Below, piece by piece: positions 42,873 through 52,044 of a stretch of DNA of 64,000 bases. The notes beneath the pieces are model-generated. The model made no database searches. It was not told the origin of the DNA and saw only the letters and a list, made by a program, of their open reading frames with translations. Both the position numbers and the translations under genes were made by a program. Numbering within the stretch: position 1 is the first letter of the stretch; the number at the start of each line of letters is the position of its first letter. The DNA comes from LMUY01 sp965199105 (GTDB lineage Bacteria; Pseudomonadota; Alphaproteobacteria; Acetobacterales; Acetobacteraceae): the NCBI GenBank assembly GCA_965199105.1, contig CBDAQO010000002.1:3100001-3164000 (forward strand). Direction: 5' to 3'.

Positions 42873-43966
42873 ACCAGGCCGAGCGGCTCGACCGCCTGCG
42901 CCTGGCGCGCACCTCGGGCGTGGGCCCGCTCACCTACCGCAAGCTGCTCGCCCGCTTCCCCAGCGCTGCGGACGCGATCGATGCCCTGCCCGAGCTGTCG
43001 CGCGCCGGCGGCCGCGAGACGCCGGTCGCAAGCCTGGCCAGCGTGGAGAAAGAGCTTGCCCGGCTGGAGAAGCTAGGCGGCCACCTGCTGCTGCTGGAGG
43101 ACCCGGACTATCCCGAGCTGCTGGCGATGCTGCAGGACGCGCCGCCCGCCATCTCCGTGCTGGGTGACGTGGCCGCACTCAGCGCCCGGTCGGTGGGGCT
43201 GGTGGGCGCGCGCAACGCCTCGGCCAACGGGCAGCGCATGGCCGAGCTGCTGGCGGCCGACCTGGCGATGGCGGGGCTGGTGGTGGTGTCCGGCCTGGCG
43301 CGCGGGGTGGACGCGGCGGCGCATGAGGGCGCCATGCACACCGGGCGCACCATCGCCTGCGTCGCCGGCGGGCTCGACCAGCCCTATCCGCCGGAGCATG
43401 GCGAGCTGCAATACCGCATCGCCCGCAACGGCGCCGTGGTCGCCGAAGCCCCGCTCGGCACCGCGCCGCAGTCGCGCCACTTCCCGCGCCGCAACCGCCT
43501 GATCGCCGGGCTTTCGCTCGGCACCGTGGTGGTGGAGGCGGCGCGCAACTCCGGCAGCCTGATCACCGCCAACCTGGCCCTGGACGCCAACCGCACCGTG
43601 TTCGCCGTGCCAGGCTCCCCGCTCGACCCGCGCAGCCAGGGCTCCAACGACCTCATCCGCGGCGGCGCCATCCTGGTAACGCAGGCCGCCGACGTGACCG
43701 AGGCGCTGACCGACCCGCGCATGGCGCTGACGCCGCTCGGTTTCGCCGAGCCGGCCGCGTCCTACGGCGTGCAACCCGCCGGGCCGGACCTGGCTGCGGC
43801 GCGCCGCAAGGTGGTCGGCCTGCTCGGCCCGGAACCCACGCAAGTTGACGATCTGACCCGGCGCTGCCAGTTGTCCGCCTCCACCGTAATGGCGGCACTG
43901 CTGGAACTGGAGTTGGCCGGGCGCGTGGAAACCCTGCCCGGCAACCGCGTTGCGCTGCTTGAGTGA
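42869..43966 (+). CDS. dprA: DNA-processing protein DprA
   Basis: 365 aa. Loads RecA on incoming single-stranded DNA during transformation. An N-terminal SAM-like region (GPLTYRKLLARFPSAADAIDALP), then the Rossmann-like core with SVGLVGARNASANG, VSGLARGVDAAAHEGA and HFPRRNRLIAGLS, and a C-terminal winged helix (VDDLTRRCQLSASTVMAALLELELAGRV). It occurs with comEC in this window, but a full competence gene set is not visible. Confidence 0.95.
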   Translation: MNQAERLDRLRLARTSGVGPLTYRKLLARFPSAADAIDALPELSRAGGRETPVASLASVEKELARLEKLGGHLLLLEDPDYPELLAMLQDAPPAISVLGDVAALSARSVGLVGARNASANGQRMAELLAADLAMAGLVVVSGLARGVDAAAHEGAMHTGRTIACVAGGLDQPYPPEHGELQYRIARNGAVVAEAPLGTAPQSRHFPRRNRLIAGLSLGTVVVEAARNSGSLITANLALDANRTVFAVPGSPLDPRSQGSNDLIRGGAILVTQAADVTEALTDPRMALTPLGFAEPAASYGVQPAGPDLAAARRKVVGLLGPEPTQVDDLTRRCQLSASTVMAALLELELAGRVETLPGNRVALLE

Positions 43967-43978
43967 GCAAAAAATGCC

Positions 43979-46612
43979 ATGACGGACGTTGTCGTCGTCG
44001 AATCGCCGGCCAAAGCCAAGACCATCAACAAATACCTCGGCGGCAACTTCACCGTGCTGGCAAGCTTCGGCCATGTCCGTGACCTGCCGCCCAAGGACGG
44101 CTCGGTGCGGCCGGAGGAAGGCTTCGCCATGGACTGGGCCGCCGATGAGCGCGGCAACCGCCAGGTCGGCGCCATTGCCAAGGCCCTGAAGGGCGCCGAC
44201 CGGCTGTGGCTCGCCACCGATCCGGACCGTGAGGGCGAGGCGATCTCGTGGCACGTCCGCGCCATGCTGGAGGAGAAGAAGGCGCTCAAGGGCGTGGAGG
44301 TGCAGCGCATCACCTTCAACGAGATCACCAAATCCGCCGTGCAATACGCCATGCAGCACCCGCGGGACTTGGACCAGCCGCTGATCGAGGCCTACCTGGC
44401 CCGGCGCGCTTTGGACTACCTGGTGGGCTTCACCCTCTCCCCCGTGCTGTGGCGCAAGCTGCCCGGCAGCCGCTCGGCCGGGCGCGTGCAGTCGGTCGCG
44501 CTGCGGCTGGTGTGCGAGCGGGAGGCCGAAATCGAGGCGTTCCGGCCGCGCGAGTATTGGACGGTGGAGGCGCATTTCACCACGCCCGCCGGCGCGCCGT
44601 TCACCGCCCGGCTGACGCATTTGGAGGGCCGCAAGCTCGACCAGTTCGACGTGAACTCCGCCGACAAGGCCGCTGCGGCGAAGGTGGCGGTGGAGGCGGG
44701 GTCGTTCAGCGTGGCCTCGGTGGAGCGCCGCCGGGTCAAGCGAAACCCGCAGCCGCCGTTCACCACCTCGAGCTTCCAGATGGACGCCAGCCGCAAGCTC
44801 GGCCTCGGCGCCCAGGCGGCGATGCGGGTGGCGCAGCAGCTCTACGAGGGCGTGGAACTGGGCGGCGAGACGGTGGGGCTGATTTCCTACATGCGCACCG
44901 ACGGCGTGCAGATGGCGCGTGAGGCGATCACCGCCATCCGCCACCATGTCGGCGAGGCGTATGGGGCGGACTACCTGCCCGGCGCGCCGCGGGAATACAG
45001 CACCAAGGCCAAGAACGCGCAGGAAGCGCACGAGGCGATCCGCCCCACCGACGTGGAGCGCACCCCGGCCGAGATGGCGCGCTACCTGAACGACGAGCAG
45101 CGCCGCGTCTACGAGTTGATCTGGAAACGGGCGGTGGCCAGCCAGATGCAGTCGGCCGAGCTGGACCAGGTGACGGTCGATGTCACGTCGAGCGGCACCA
45201 AGCTGCGGGCCACCGGGTCGATCGTGGCGTTCGACGGCTTCCTCAAGCTCTACCGCGAGGCCACCGACGAGGCGCCCGAGGGCGACAGCCGCGACGAGAG
45301 CCGCATGCTGCCGCCGATGAACGAGCGCGACCCGCTGCGGCGCGACAAGGTGGCGGCCGACCAGCATTTCACCCAGCCGCCGCCGCGCTACTCGGAGGCC
45401 AGCCTGGTCAAGCGCATGGAGGAGCTGGGCATCGGCCGGCCCTCCACCTACGCCTCCATCCTCTCCGTGCTGCGCGATCGCAACTACGTCCGCATGGAGA
45501 ACCGCCGCTTCGTGCCGGAGGATCGCGGCCGATTGGTAACGGCGTTCCTCACCTCGTTCTTCGAGCGCTACGTCGACACCGGGTTCACCGCTGGGCTCGA
45601 GGCGCAGTTGGACGAGGTGTCCGACGGGCGGCTGGACTGGCGCGCGGTGATGGAGACCTTCTGGCGCGACTTCTCCCGCGCGGTGGAGCAGACCCGCGAG
45701 CTCAAGATTTCGGACGTGATCGACGCGCTCGACCAGGATTTAGGCGAGCACTTCTTCCCCGCCCGCGAGGATGGCGCCGACCCGCGGGTCTGCGTCAGTT
45801 GCGGCACCGGGCGGCTCGGCCTCAAGCTCGGGCGCCACGGCTCGTTCATCGGCTGCTCGAACTACCCGGATTGCCAATACACCCGCCGCCTGGCGATCGA
45901 CGGCGGCGACGCGGCCGACACGCTGAAGGAGGGCATGCGCGAGCTGGGCCACCACCCGGACACCGGCGAGGACATCACCGTGCGACGCGGCCCATACGGC
46001 GTGTACGTGCAGCAGGGCGCGCCCGACCCGGCGGACAAGAAGGCCAAGCCGCGCCGCACCTCGCTCCCCCGCGGCATCGAGGGCGACACCATCACGCTGG
46101 ACCAGGCGCTCGGCCTGCTGTCGCTGCCGCGTGAAATCGGCGCCCACCCGGTGACCGGCGAGCGCATGGAGGCGGGCATCGGGCGGTTCGGCCCCTACAT
46201 CCGGATGGGCAGCATCTACGCCTCGCTGGACCGCGACGACGACGTGCTGACCGTTGGCGCCAACCGCGCGGTGGACGCGCTGCAGAAAAAGCTGGAGAGC
46301 GTGCGCACGGTTGGGCCGCACCCCAAGACGGGCGAGAGCATGATGGTGAAGAAAGGGCGGTTCGGCCCCTATATCCAAAGCGGCCTGGTGGTGGCGAACG
46401 TGCCCCGCGGCGTGCTGATGGAGGACGTGACGGTGGAGCAGGCGGTGGCGCTGCTGGCCGAGAAGGGCAAGCCGCTGAAGGCCAAGCCCGGCGCCCGCAA
46501 GCCGGCCAAGAAAGCGACCGCGAAGGTGGTGCCGATCGCCGGCGCAAAGACCCCCAAGCCTGCCAAGAAGGCGGCCAAGAAGCCCGCGGCGAAGGCCCGC
46601 AAGGCCGGCTGA
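43979..46612 (+). CDS. topA: DNA topoisomerase I
   Basis: 877-aa type IA topoisomerase that relaxes negative supercoils. The N-terminal TOPRIM has ESPAKAKTINKYLGG and ATDPDREGEAISWH. The catalytic tyrosine is in ISYMRTDG (about residue 307). One topoisomerase zinc finger follows (CVSCGTGRLGLKLGRHGSF then CSNYPDC), then repeated degenerate finger-like modules (GPYGVYVQQG, GRFGPYIRMG, GRFGPYIQSG) and a Lys/Ala tail. Adjacent to dprA as in many proteobacteria. Confidence 0.96.
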   Translation: MTDVVVVESPAKAKTINKYLGGNFTVLASFGHVRDLPPKDGSVRPEEGFAMDWAADERGNRQVGAIAKALKGADRLWLATDPDREGEAISWHVRAMLEEKKALKGVEVQRITFNEITKSAVQYAMQHPRDLDQPLIEAYLARRALDYLVGFTLSPVLWRKLPGSRSAGRVQSVALRLVCEREAEIEAFRPREYWTVEAHFTTPAGAPFTARLTHLEGRKLDQFDVNSADKAAAAKVAVEAGSFSVASVERRRVKRNPQPPFTTSSFQMDASRKLGLGAQAAMRVAQQLYEGVELGGETVGLISYMRTDGVQMAREAITAIRHHVGEAYGADYLPGAPREYSTKAKNAQEAHEAIRPTDVERTPAEMARYLNDEQRRVYELIWKRAVASQMQSAELDQVTVDVTSSGTKLRATGSIVAFDGFLKLYREATDEAPEGDSRDESRMLPPMNERDPLRRDKVAADQHFTQPPPRYSEASLVKRMEELGIGRPSTYASILSVLRDRNYVRMENRRFVPEDRGRLVTAFLTSFFERYVDTGFTAGLEAQLDEVSDGRLDWRAVMETFWRDFSRAVEQTRELKISDVIDALDQDLGEHFFPAREDGADPRVCVSCGTGRLGLKLGRHGSFIGCSNYPDCQYTRRLAIDGGDAADTLKEGMRELGHHPDTGEDITVRRGPYGVYVQQGAPDPADKKAKPRRTSLPRGIEGDTITLDQALGLLSLPREIGAHPVTGERMEAGIGRFGPYIRMGSIYASLDRDDDVLTVGANRAVDALQKKLESVRTVGPHPKTGESMMVKKGRFGPYIQSGLVVANVPRGVLMEDVTVEQAVALLAEKGKPLKAKPGARKPAKKATAKVVPIAGAKTPKPAKKAAKKPAAKARKAG

Positions 46613-46653
46613 TGCCCGCTCTCCACCCCAATAAGCCCTCGTCCTCCGGGAAG

Positions 46654-46684
46654 CCCCCTCACCCCGACCCTCTCCCAGAGGGAG
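46654..46684. repeat. REP-like palindrome between topA and rnr
   Basis: CCCCCTCACCCCGACCCTCT leads into CCCTCT-CCC-AGAGGG. It is the same family as the element at 40932-40994, in the other orientation, and related to 872-900. Confidence 0.55.
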
Positions 46685-46712
46685 TCCATCCCGCCGTGGC
46701 GGTCGCCTAGCC

Positions 46713-48932
46713 ATGCCCCGCCGTCCCAAGCCCGACGCCGCACCCACGCCCCTGCCCTCCCGCGAGGCCCTGCGCGAGTTCGTCCGCCGCAGCATCGGCC
46801 GCGTTGGCAAGCGCGAGGTGGAGCGCGAGTTCCGCCTCGGCCCGGAACACCGGGTCGCCCTGCGCGGGCTGCTGAAGGACCTCGCCGGCGAAGGCGTGAT
46901 CGCGCCCGCCGGGCACCGCCGCTTCGCCGCCCCTGGCCGCCTGCCGGACGCGACCATCGTGCAGGTCACCGGCACCGACGCCGAGGGCGACCCGATCGCC
47001 CGCCCGGTGCAGTGGGACGGGGACGGCCCGCCGCCGATGATCCTGATGGCGCCCGAACGCCGCGACACCCCCGCGCTGGCCCCGGGCGAGCGCGTGCTGG
47101 CCAAGTTGCGCCCGCTCGGCGGCGGCCGCTACGAGGGCCGCACCCTCAAGCGCCTCACCGACGCCCCCGGCCGAGTGCTGGGCGTGTTTCGCGCGCTGGC
47201 GTCCGGCGGGCGCATCCAACCCACCGACCGGCGCCAGAAGGCCGACTGGCAAGTCGCCGCCGGAGACGTGGCGGGCGCGGAGGACGGCGAGATCGTGCTC
47301 GGCGCCCCGCTGCCCAGCCGCATCTACGGGCTGAAATCCGCCCGCGTGGTCGAGCGGCTCGGCCGCATGGGGGATGCGCGCTCGGTCAGCCTGGTCTGCA
47401 TCCACACCCACGACATCCCGGACAGCTTCCCCCCCGCAGCGCTCGAGCAAGCCGCCGCCGCCGGGCCGGTGCCGCTCGGCGCGCGGGAGGATTTGCGCGC
47501 CATCCCGCTGGTCACCATCGACGGCGAGGACGCGCGCGACTTCGACGACGCCGTGTTCGCCGAGCCCGATGGCGACGGCCACCGCCTGATCGTGGCCATC
47601 GCGGACGTCGCCTGCTACGTGCCGCCGGGTTCACCGCTCGACCGCACCGCCTGGGAACGCGGCAACAGCGTGTATTTCCCCGACCGCGTGGTGCCGATGC
47701 TGCCCGAGGCGCTGTCCAACGGCTGGTGCAGCCTGCGACCCGGCGAGGATCGCGGCTGCCTGTTTGTCGAGATGCGGGTGGACGCGGCCGGGCGCAAAAC
47801 CGCGCACCGGTTCGGCCGCGGCCTGATGCGCTCCGCCGCCCGCCTCACCTACGAGCAGGTGCAGACCGCGCACGACGCCGGCGACGACGCGATGCAAGCG
47901 GAAGGCCTGCCGCTGCCCGCGCTCTACGCCGCCTTCCGCGCCCTGCTCGCCGCCCGCCAGGCCCGCGGCACGCTCGACCTCGACCTGCCGGAACGCAAGG
48001 TCACGCTGGACGAGTCCGGCCAGGTGCTGGCCATCACGCCGCGGCCGCGGCTGGACAGCCACCGGCTGATCGAGGAATTCATGGTGCTGGCCAACGTGGC
48101 CGCCGCCGAAGCTCTCGAGGCGATGCACCTGCCCTGCATGTACCGCGTCCATTCCCCGCCTTCGGACGAGAAGCTCGAGTCGCTGCGCTCCTTCCTGCAC
48201 GGCATGGGCATCGCGCTGCCACCGCAGGGCCAGGTGCATCCGCGCGATTTGGACGCGGTGCTGCGCCAGGTGGCCGGCAGCGAGACGGCGCCGCTGGTCA
48301 ACGAAGTTGTACTGCGCTCGCAAAGTCAGGCGCAGTATTCGCCTGACAATCTGGGCCATTTCGGCTTGGCTCTGCCCCGCTATGCGCATTTCACCAGCCC
48401 GATTCGCCGCTACAGCGATCTATGCGTCCATCGCGCCCTGATCCGCGGGCTGCGCGCCGGGCCGGACGGCTTGGGCGACGGCGAGGCGGCGCGGCTCGAG
48501 GACACGGCGGAGCACATCACCGCTACCGAGCGGCGGGCGGCCTTGGCGGAACGCGACGCGATCGACCGCTATTTGGCCGCCTACATGGCCGACAAGACCG
48601 GCGCGGTGTTCGCCGCCCGCATCTCGGGCGTCACCAAGTTCGGCCTGTTCGTCACCCTGGCGCAAACCGGCGCCAGTGGCCTGCTGCCGCTCTCCGCCTT
48701 GCCGGACGATTTCTGGCAGCACGACGAGCCCAGCCGCACCCTCACCGGGCGCCGCACGCAACTGAGTTTCCGCCTGGCGCAACCGCTGGACGTGCGGCTG
48801 GCGGAGGCAAGCCCGGTCACCGGCGGGCTGATCTTCGGCCTGGCAGCGAGCAACGGTGCGGCGGGCACCAGCCGGGGCGGCAACGGCGCGGCGGGCAGCA
48901 TGGCAGGACGCAGGACGTCCCGGCGGCCGTGA
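46713..48932 (+). CDS. rnr: Ribonuclease R
   Basis: 739-aa 3'-5' exoribonuclease able to degrade structured RNA. N-terminal helix-turn-helix-like part, cold-shock domains, then the RNB catalytic core with TIDGEDARDFDDAVFAE (metal-binding aspartates), SAARLTYEQVQ and HFTSPIRRYSDL. The C-terminal S1 domain is FAARISGVTKFGLFVTLAQTGASGLLPLSAL. The stop overlaps the next GTG (GTGA). Confidence 0.95.
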   Translation: MPRRPKPDAAPTPLPSREALREFVRRSIGRVGKREVEREFRLGPEHRVALRGLLKDLAGEGVIAPAGHRRFAAPGRLPDATIVQVTGTDAEGDPIARPVQWDGDGPPPMILMAPERRDTPALAPGERVLAKLRPLGGGRYEGRTLKRLTDAPGRVLGVFRALASGGRIQPTDRRQKADWQVAAGDVAGAEDGEIVLGAPLPSRIYGLKSARVVERLGRMGDARSVSLVCIHTHDIPDSFPPAALEQAAAAGPVPLGAREDLRAIPLVTIDGEDARDFDDAVFAEPDGDGHRLIVAIADVACYVPPGSPLDRTAWERGNSVYFPDRVVPMLPEALSNGWCSLRPGEDRGCLFVEMRVDAAGRKTAHRFGRGLMRSAARLTYEQVQTAHDAGDDAMQAEGLPLPALYAAFRALLAARQARGTLDLDLPERKVTLDESGQVLAITPRPRLDSHRLIEEFMVLANVAAAEALEAMHLPCMYRVHSPPSDEKLESLRSFLHGMGIALPPQGQVHPRDLDAVLRQVAGSETAPLVNEVVLRSQSQAQYSPDNLGHFGLALPRYAHFTSPIRRYSDLCVHRALIRGLRAGPDGLGDGEAARLEDTAEHITATERRAALAERDAIDRYLAAYMADKTGAVFAARISGVTKFGLFVTLAQTGASGLLPLSALPDDFWQHDEPSRTLTGRRTQLSFRLAQPLDVRLAEASPVTGGLIFGLAASNGAAGTSRGGNGAAGSMAGRRTSRRP

Positions 48933-50461
48933 GGCGGGGCTGCCTGCTGCTGGCCCTGCTCTGGCTGCTGCCCTGCCTCGCTCCCGGCGCCCACGCCGCC
49001 GACGGCTTCGATGACGCCCTGGCCGCCTCCGTGTTCACCGTGGCGCTGGACTTCCTCGGCCCCCGCACGCTCGACCCGGTCGGCATCCCGCAGCTCACCC
49101 TATGGGGCCTGCGTGGGCTCACAGCGGTCGACCCGGCGCTCATCCCCGAACTGAGCGGCGGCGAGGTCCGGCTGCGGCAGAACGACACCCTGGTGTTCAG
49201 CGTGGCCTTGCCCAGCAGCACCGCGGCGGCGGACTGGGGCAAGCTGGCGGCCAGCCTGGGCCGGGCCGCGTTCGGCGCCTCGCAGGCGGTGCGCAACGCC
49301 GGCACGCAGGGCGTCATCCGCTCGTTCTTCGACGAGATGTTCAACCATCTCGACCCGTATTCCCGTTACGTCCCGCCCGAAGCGGCCGACACCGACCGGG
49401 AGCGGCGGTCCGGCGCGGTGGGGCTCGGGCTGACCCTGGCACGGACCGCGGCTGGCCTCGTGGTGCGCGCCGTGCTGCCCACCAGCCCGGCCGACGGCGC
49501 CGGCCTGCGCCCCGGCGACCGCGTGGTTGCGGTGGATGGCCGCCTGCCCCGCCGCGAGGACGCCGCCACCGTGGAGGGCTGGCTGCAGGGGCCGGAGGGC
49601 TCCACCGTCTCGCTGGCCTGGCGCGACCATCGCGGCCGGCTACACACCGGCGAGCTCGACCGCGCCTTGGTGCCGCCGCAGACCGTCACCGCCGAGCGCG
49701 TGGCCGACGTGCTGGTGATCCATGTCGACGGCTTCAGCGACAATACCGACGACCAGTTCCAGGCCGCGCTGGCCGCCGGGTTCGAGGGCCGTCGCATCCG
49801 CGGCCTCGTGGTGGATTTGCGCGGCAACCGCGGCGGCTTGCTGCGCGAGGCGGTGGACGCGACCGACGAGGTGCTGACCACCGGAGTGGTGGCGACCACG
49901 GCCGGCCGCAACCCACAGGCCTCGCGCACTTGGCCGAGCGGCACCGGCGACGACGCAGCCCAAGGCCGCCCCATCGTGGTGCTGGTGGACGGCCGCACCG
50001 CGAGCGCCGCCGAGATCATGGCCGCCGCCTTGCAGGACAACGGCCGCGCCGTGGTGGTGGGCAGCTCCACCCTGGGCAAGGGCCTGGTGCAGACCATCGC
50101 CCCGCTGCCCGACGGCGGCGAGCTGTTCGTCACCTGGAGCCGCGTGCTGGCCCCCGGCGGCTGGCCGCTGCAGGGCCTGGGCGTGCTGCCACAGGTGTGC
50201 ACCAGCCTGGGCGCCGACCCGTTGCAGCTCCAGTTGCAGGACTTGCTGAGCGGCCAACTCGACATGTCCGCCGCCCTGGCCCGCCATAACGCCGCCCGCG
50301 CCCCGCTGCCGGGAGCGCAGGTGGTGGACTTGCGCAACGCTTGCCCGGCGGCCGAGGGCCGGGACGCGGACTTGGACGCGGCGGGATTCCTACTGGACCA
50401 TCCGGAGGCGTATCAGGCGGCGCTCGAAAGACCCGGTCCATCGACGAGCGGGGGTAATTGA
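48929..50461 (+). CDS. S41 family C-terminal processing protease-like protein
   Basis: 510 aa, GTG start overlapping rnr; signal peptide RGCLLLALLWLLPCLAPGAHA. A PDZ domain is at about residues 160-235 (GLVVRAVLPTSPADGAGLRPGDRVVAVDG). The protease domain has the Ser in DGRTASAAEIMAAAL and the Lys in SSTLGKGLVQT, so it is probably active. The long N-terminal segment (residues 25-150) is not typical of CtpA. Periplasmic quality control or processing of envelope proteins is likely. Confidence 0.88.
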   Translation: MRRGCLLLALLWLLPCLAPGAHAADGFDDALAASVFTVALDFLGPRTLDPVGIPQLTLWGLRGLTAVDPALIPELSGGEVRLRQNDTLVFSVALPSSTAAADWGKLAASLGRAAFGASQAVRNAGTQGVIRSFFDEMFNHLDPYSRYVPPEAADTDRERRSGAVGLGLTLARTAAGLVVRAVLPTSPADGAGLRPGDRVVAVDGRLPRREDAATVEGWLQGPEGSTVSLAWRDHRGRLHTGELDRALVPPQTVTAERVADVLVIHVDGFSDNTDDQFQAALAAGFEGRRIRGLVVDLRGNRGGLLREAVDATDEVLTTGVVATTAGRNPQASRTWPSGTGDDAAQGRPIVVLVDGRTASAAEIMAAALQDNGRAVVVGSSTLGKGLVQTIAPLPDGGELFVTWSRVLAPGGWPLQGLGVLPQVCTSLGADPLQLQLQDLLSGQLDMSAALARHNAARAPLPGAQVVDLRNACPAAEGRDADLDAAGFLLDHPEAYQAALERPGPSTSGGN

Positions 50462-50545
50462 CCGGTCGGCCGGGAAGAACGCTATCGCGAAAGGTCTGGT
50501 CGCATGATTTAGACGGGTGATAATTCCATTTCTGATTGATATGCT

Positions 50546-50831
50546 AAGGAGACGGGGACATGGACATCTCCAACTCCTTCGTATGATCACATGAAGTATC
50601 TACAAATATTGGCGTGATTACCTCACTTGCTTGGTCCGGATCAGCGAGGGCTTGCGCCAGATGCATCGTTTTTCTCGATAGCTCATCCGCATAAAGGCTA
50701 GCCGCTCCTAGGTTACTTCCGACGGAAGATATACAAAGCGAGACGACATAAAACGTGAAGAGGTAGGTCTTTTTCCAGTGAGGAAGAAATTTAAAGCCAT
50801 TAGCTGTCCCTTTGTGCGCACATCGACACGC
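50546..50831 (-). other. Startless open frame in an AT-richer gap; possible gene fragment
   Basis: The 620-bp gap 50462-51082 is visibly AT-richer than the rest of the window. On the - strand a stop-to-stop frame of 95 codons encodes WKKTYLFTFYVVSLCISSVG, then ADELSRKTMHLAQALADPDQ, with one possible membrane helix and no start codon. An ATG at 50800 in another frame, preceded by AAAGGGA, gives only 30 residues. Together these look like a frameshifted remnant of a small membrane protein gene brought in with the neighbouring insertion sequence. Confidence 0.35.
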
Positions 50832-50881
50832 TCATCTTTAGCGGTTGCGCCCTTCTCTAATGATTTTACTAGTCTCAGGAC

Positions 50882-51019
50882 TCATTGATTGATCCAGAAG
50901 AGCATGGTCGCTGCGATGACGATAGCTGACATGAAGGTGTGGGCGCATCTGTCGTAGCGGGTGGCCACGCGGCGCCAGTCTTTTAGCTTGGCAAACATGT
51001 TCTCGATGCTGTTGTCAAT
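50882..51019 (-). pseudogene. IS5-family transposase C-terminal remnant
   Basis: Translation gives SIENMFAKLKDWRRVATRYD followed by RCAHTFMSAIVIAATMLFWI and a stop, the characteristic C-terminus of IS5-family (IS427-like) DDE transposases. Sequence beyond about 51020 loses the similarity, so only some 45 residues remain. No terminal inverted repeats could be identified. It is truncated and cannot be active. Confidence 0.75.
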
Positions 51020-51082
51020 CAGACCGTTTTCGCAGTTTGGCCTCAAACCAACCAGACGCTGACAGACCGCGGTGAGCCACCC

Positions 51083-51910
51083 TCAAACCTCCACCGCCAC
51101 CATCACCGGCACATGGTCCGACGTCCGCGGCCAGTCGCGGGCGTCCCGCAGCACCGCCCAGTCGCGCAGGCCCGGCGCCAAGTCGGGCGTCACCCAGATA
51201 TGGTCCAGCCGGCGGCCCCGGTCGGAGCGGCGCCAGTCCTGGTTGCGGTAGGACCACCATGTATACAGCTTTTCCTCAGCCGGCACGAAATGGCGCACCG
51301 CGTCGTGCCAGCCCGCACGCTGCCACGCGAGCAGCCGCGCTACCTCCTCGGGCGTGTGGCTGACGATCTTGAGCAGTTGCTTGTGACTCCACACGTCCTG
51401 CTCCAGCGGGGCGATGTTGAGGTCACCCACCAACACCCCCCGCCGCAGCCCCGGGCGCGCCGCGAACCAGCGCGTCGCCTCCGCCACGAAATCGAGCTTG
51501 TGGGCGAACTTGCGGTTGACCGCCGGGTCGGGCTCGTCGCCGCCAGCCGGGACGTAGAAATTATGCAGCTCCACCGCGCCGGACGGGACCTGCAGTGACA
51601 CCTGGAGGTGGCGGCAATCGCCCCGGTCGCACCAATCGGGCGCCATCGCGTCCTCCACCAGGGGAATGCGGGAGAGGATCGCCACGCCGTTGTAGCCCTT
51701 CATGCCGCGCCGGGCCACATGGGGATAGCCGATCGCGGGCGGGCCGTGGTCCGGAAACAGCGCGTCCGGCACCTTGGTCTCCTGCAGGCAGATCACGTCC
51801 GGGTCGAGCGCGGTCACCAGCCGCTCCAGCAAGGGCAGGCGCAGGCGCAGCGAGTTGATGTTCCAGGTGGCGATGCGCAGCGTGGTCACGGGCGGTGTCG
51901 TCGGCTCCAT
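51083..51910 (-). CDS. xthA: Exodeoxyribonuclease III
   Basis: 275-aa AP endonuclease and 3'-5' exonuclease of base-excision repair. Motifs: IATWNINSLR, CLQETKVPD (metal Glu), FYVPAGGDEPDP, GDLNIAP and the terminal RTSDHVPV. The ATG at 51910 is used; GTG at 51889 is possible. It diverges from the branched-chain amino-acid transporter operon. Confidence 0.94.
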   Translation of the reverse strand: MEPTTPPVTTLRIATWNINSLRLRLPLLERLVTALDPDVICLQETKVPDALFPDHGPPAIGYPHVARRGMKGYNGVAILSRIPLVEDAMAPDWCDRGDCRHLQVSLQVPSGAVELHNFYVPAGGDEPDPAVNRKFAHKLDFVAEATRWFAARPGLRRGVLVGDLNIAPLEQDVWSHKQLLKIVSHTPEEVARLLAWQRAGWHDAVRHFVPAEEKLYTWWSYRNQDWRRSDRGRRLDHIWVTPDLAPGLRDWAVLRDARDWPRTSDHVPVMVAVEV

Positions 51911-52044
51911 CGTCCGCCGGGCCGCGGAGGCGCGCCACGATGGCACACAACGCGGCGCAGAACAGCTCCGCGCCCGCTATGCTTGACCGTAAAATGCGTT
52001 CGACTAGGGTCCCGCGCAACATGATTACCACAGGATCGCGCGGA

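Noticed and set aside
50560..50586. Eight-codon frame MDISNSFV after AAGGAG
   Set aside because: Too short to call a gene; mentioned only as a possible interrupted start.
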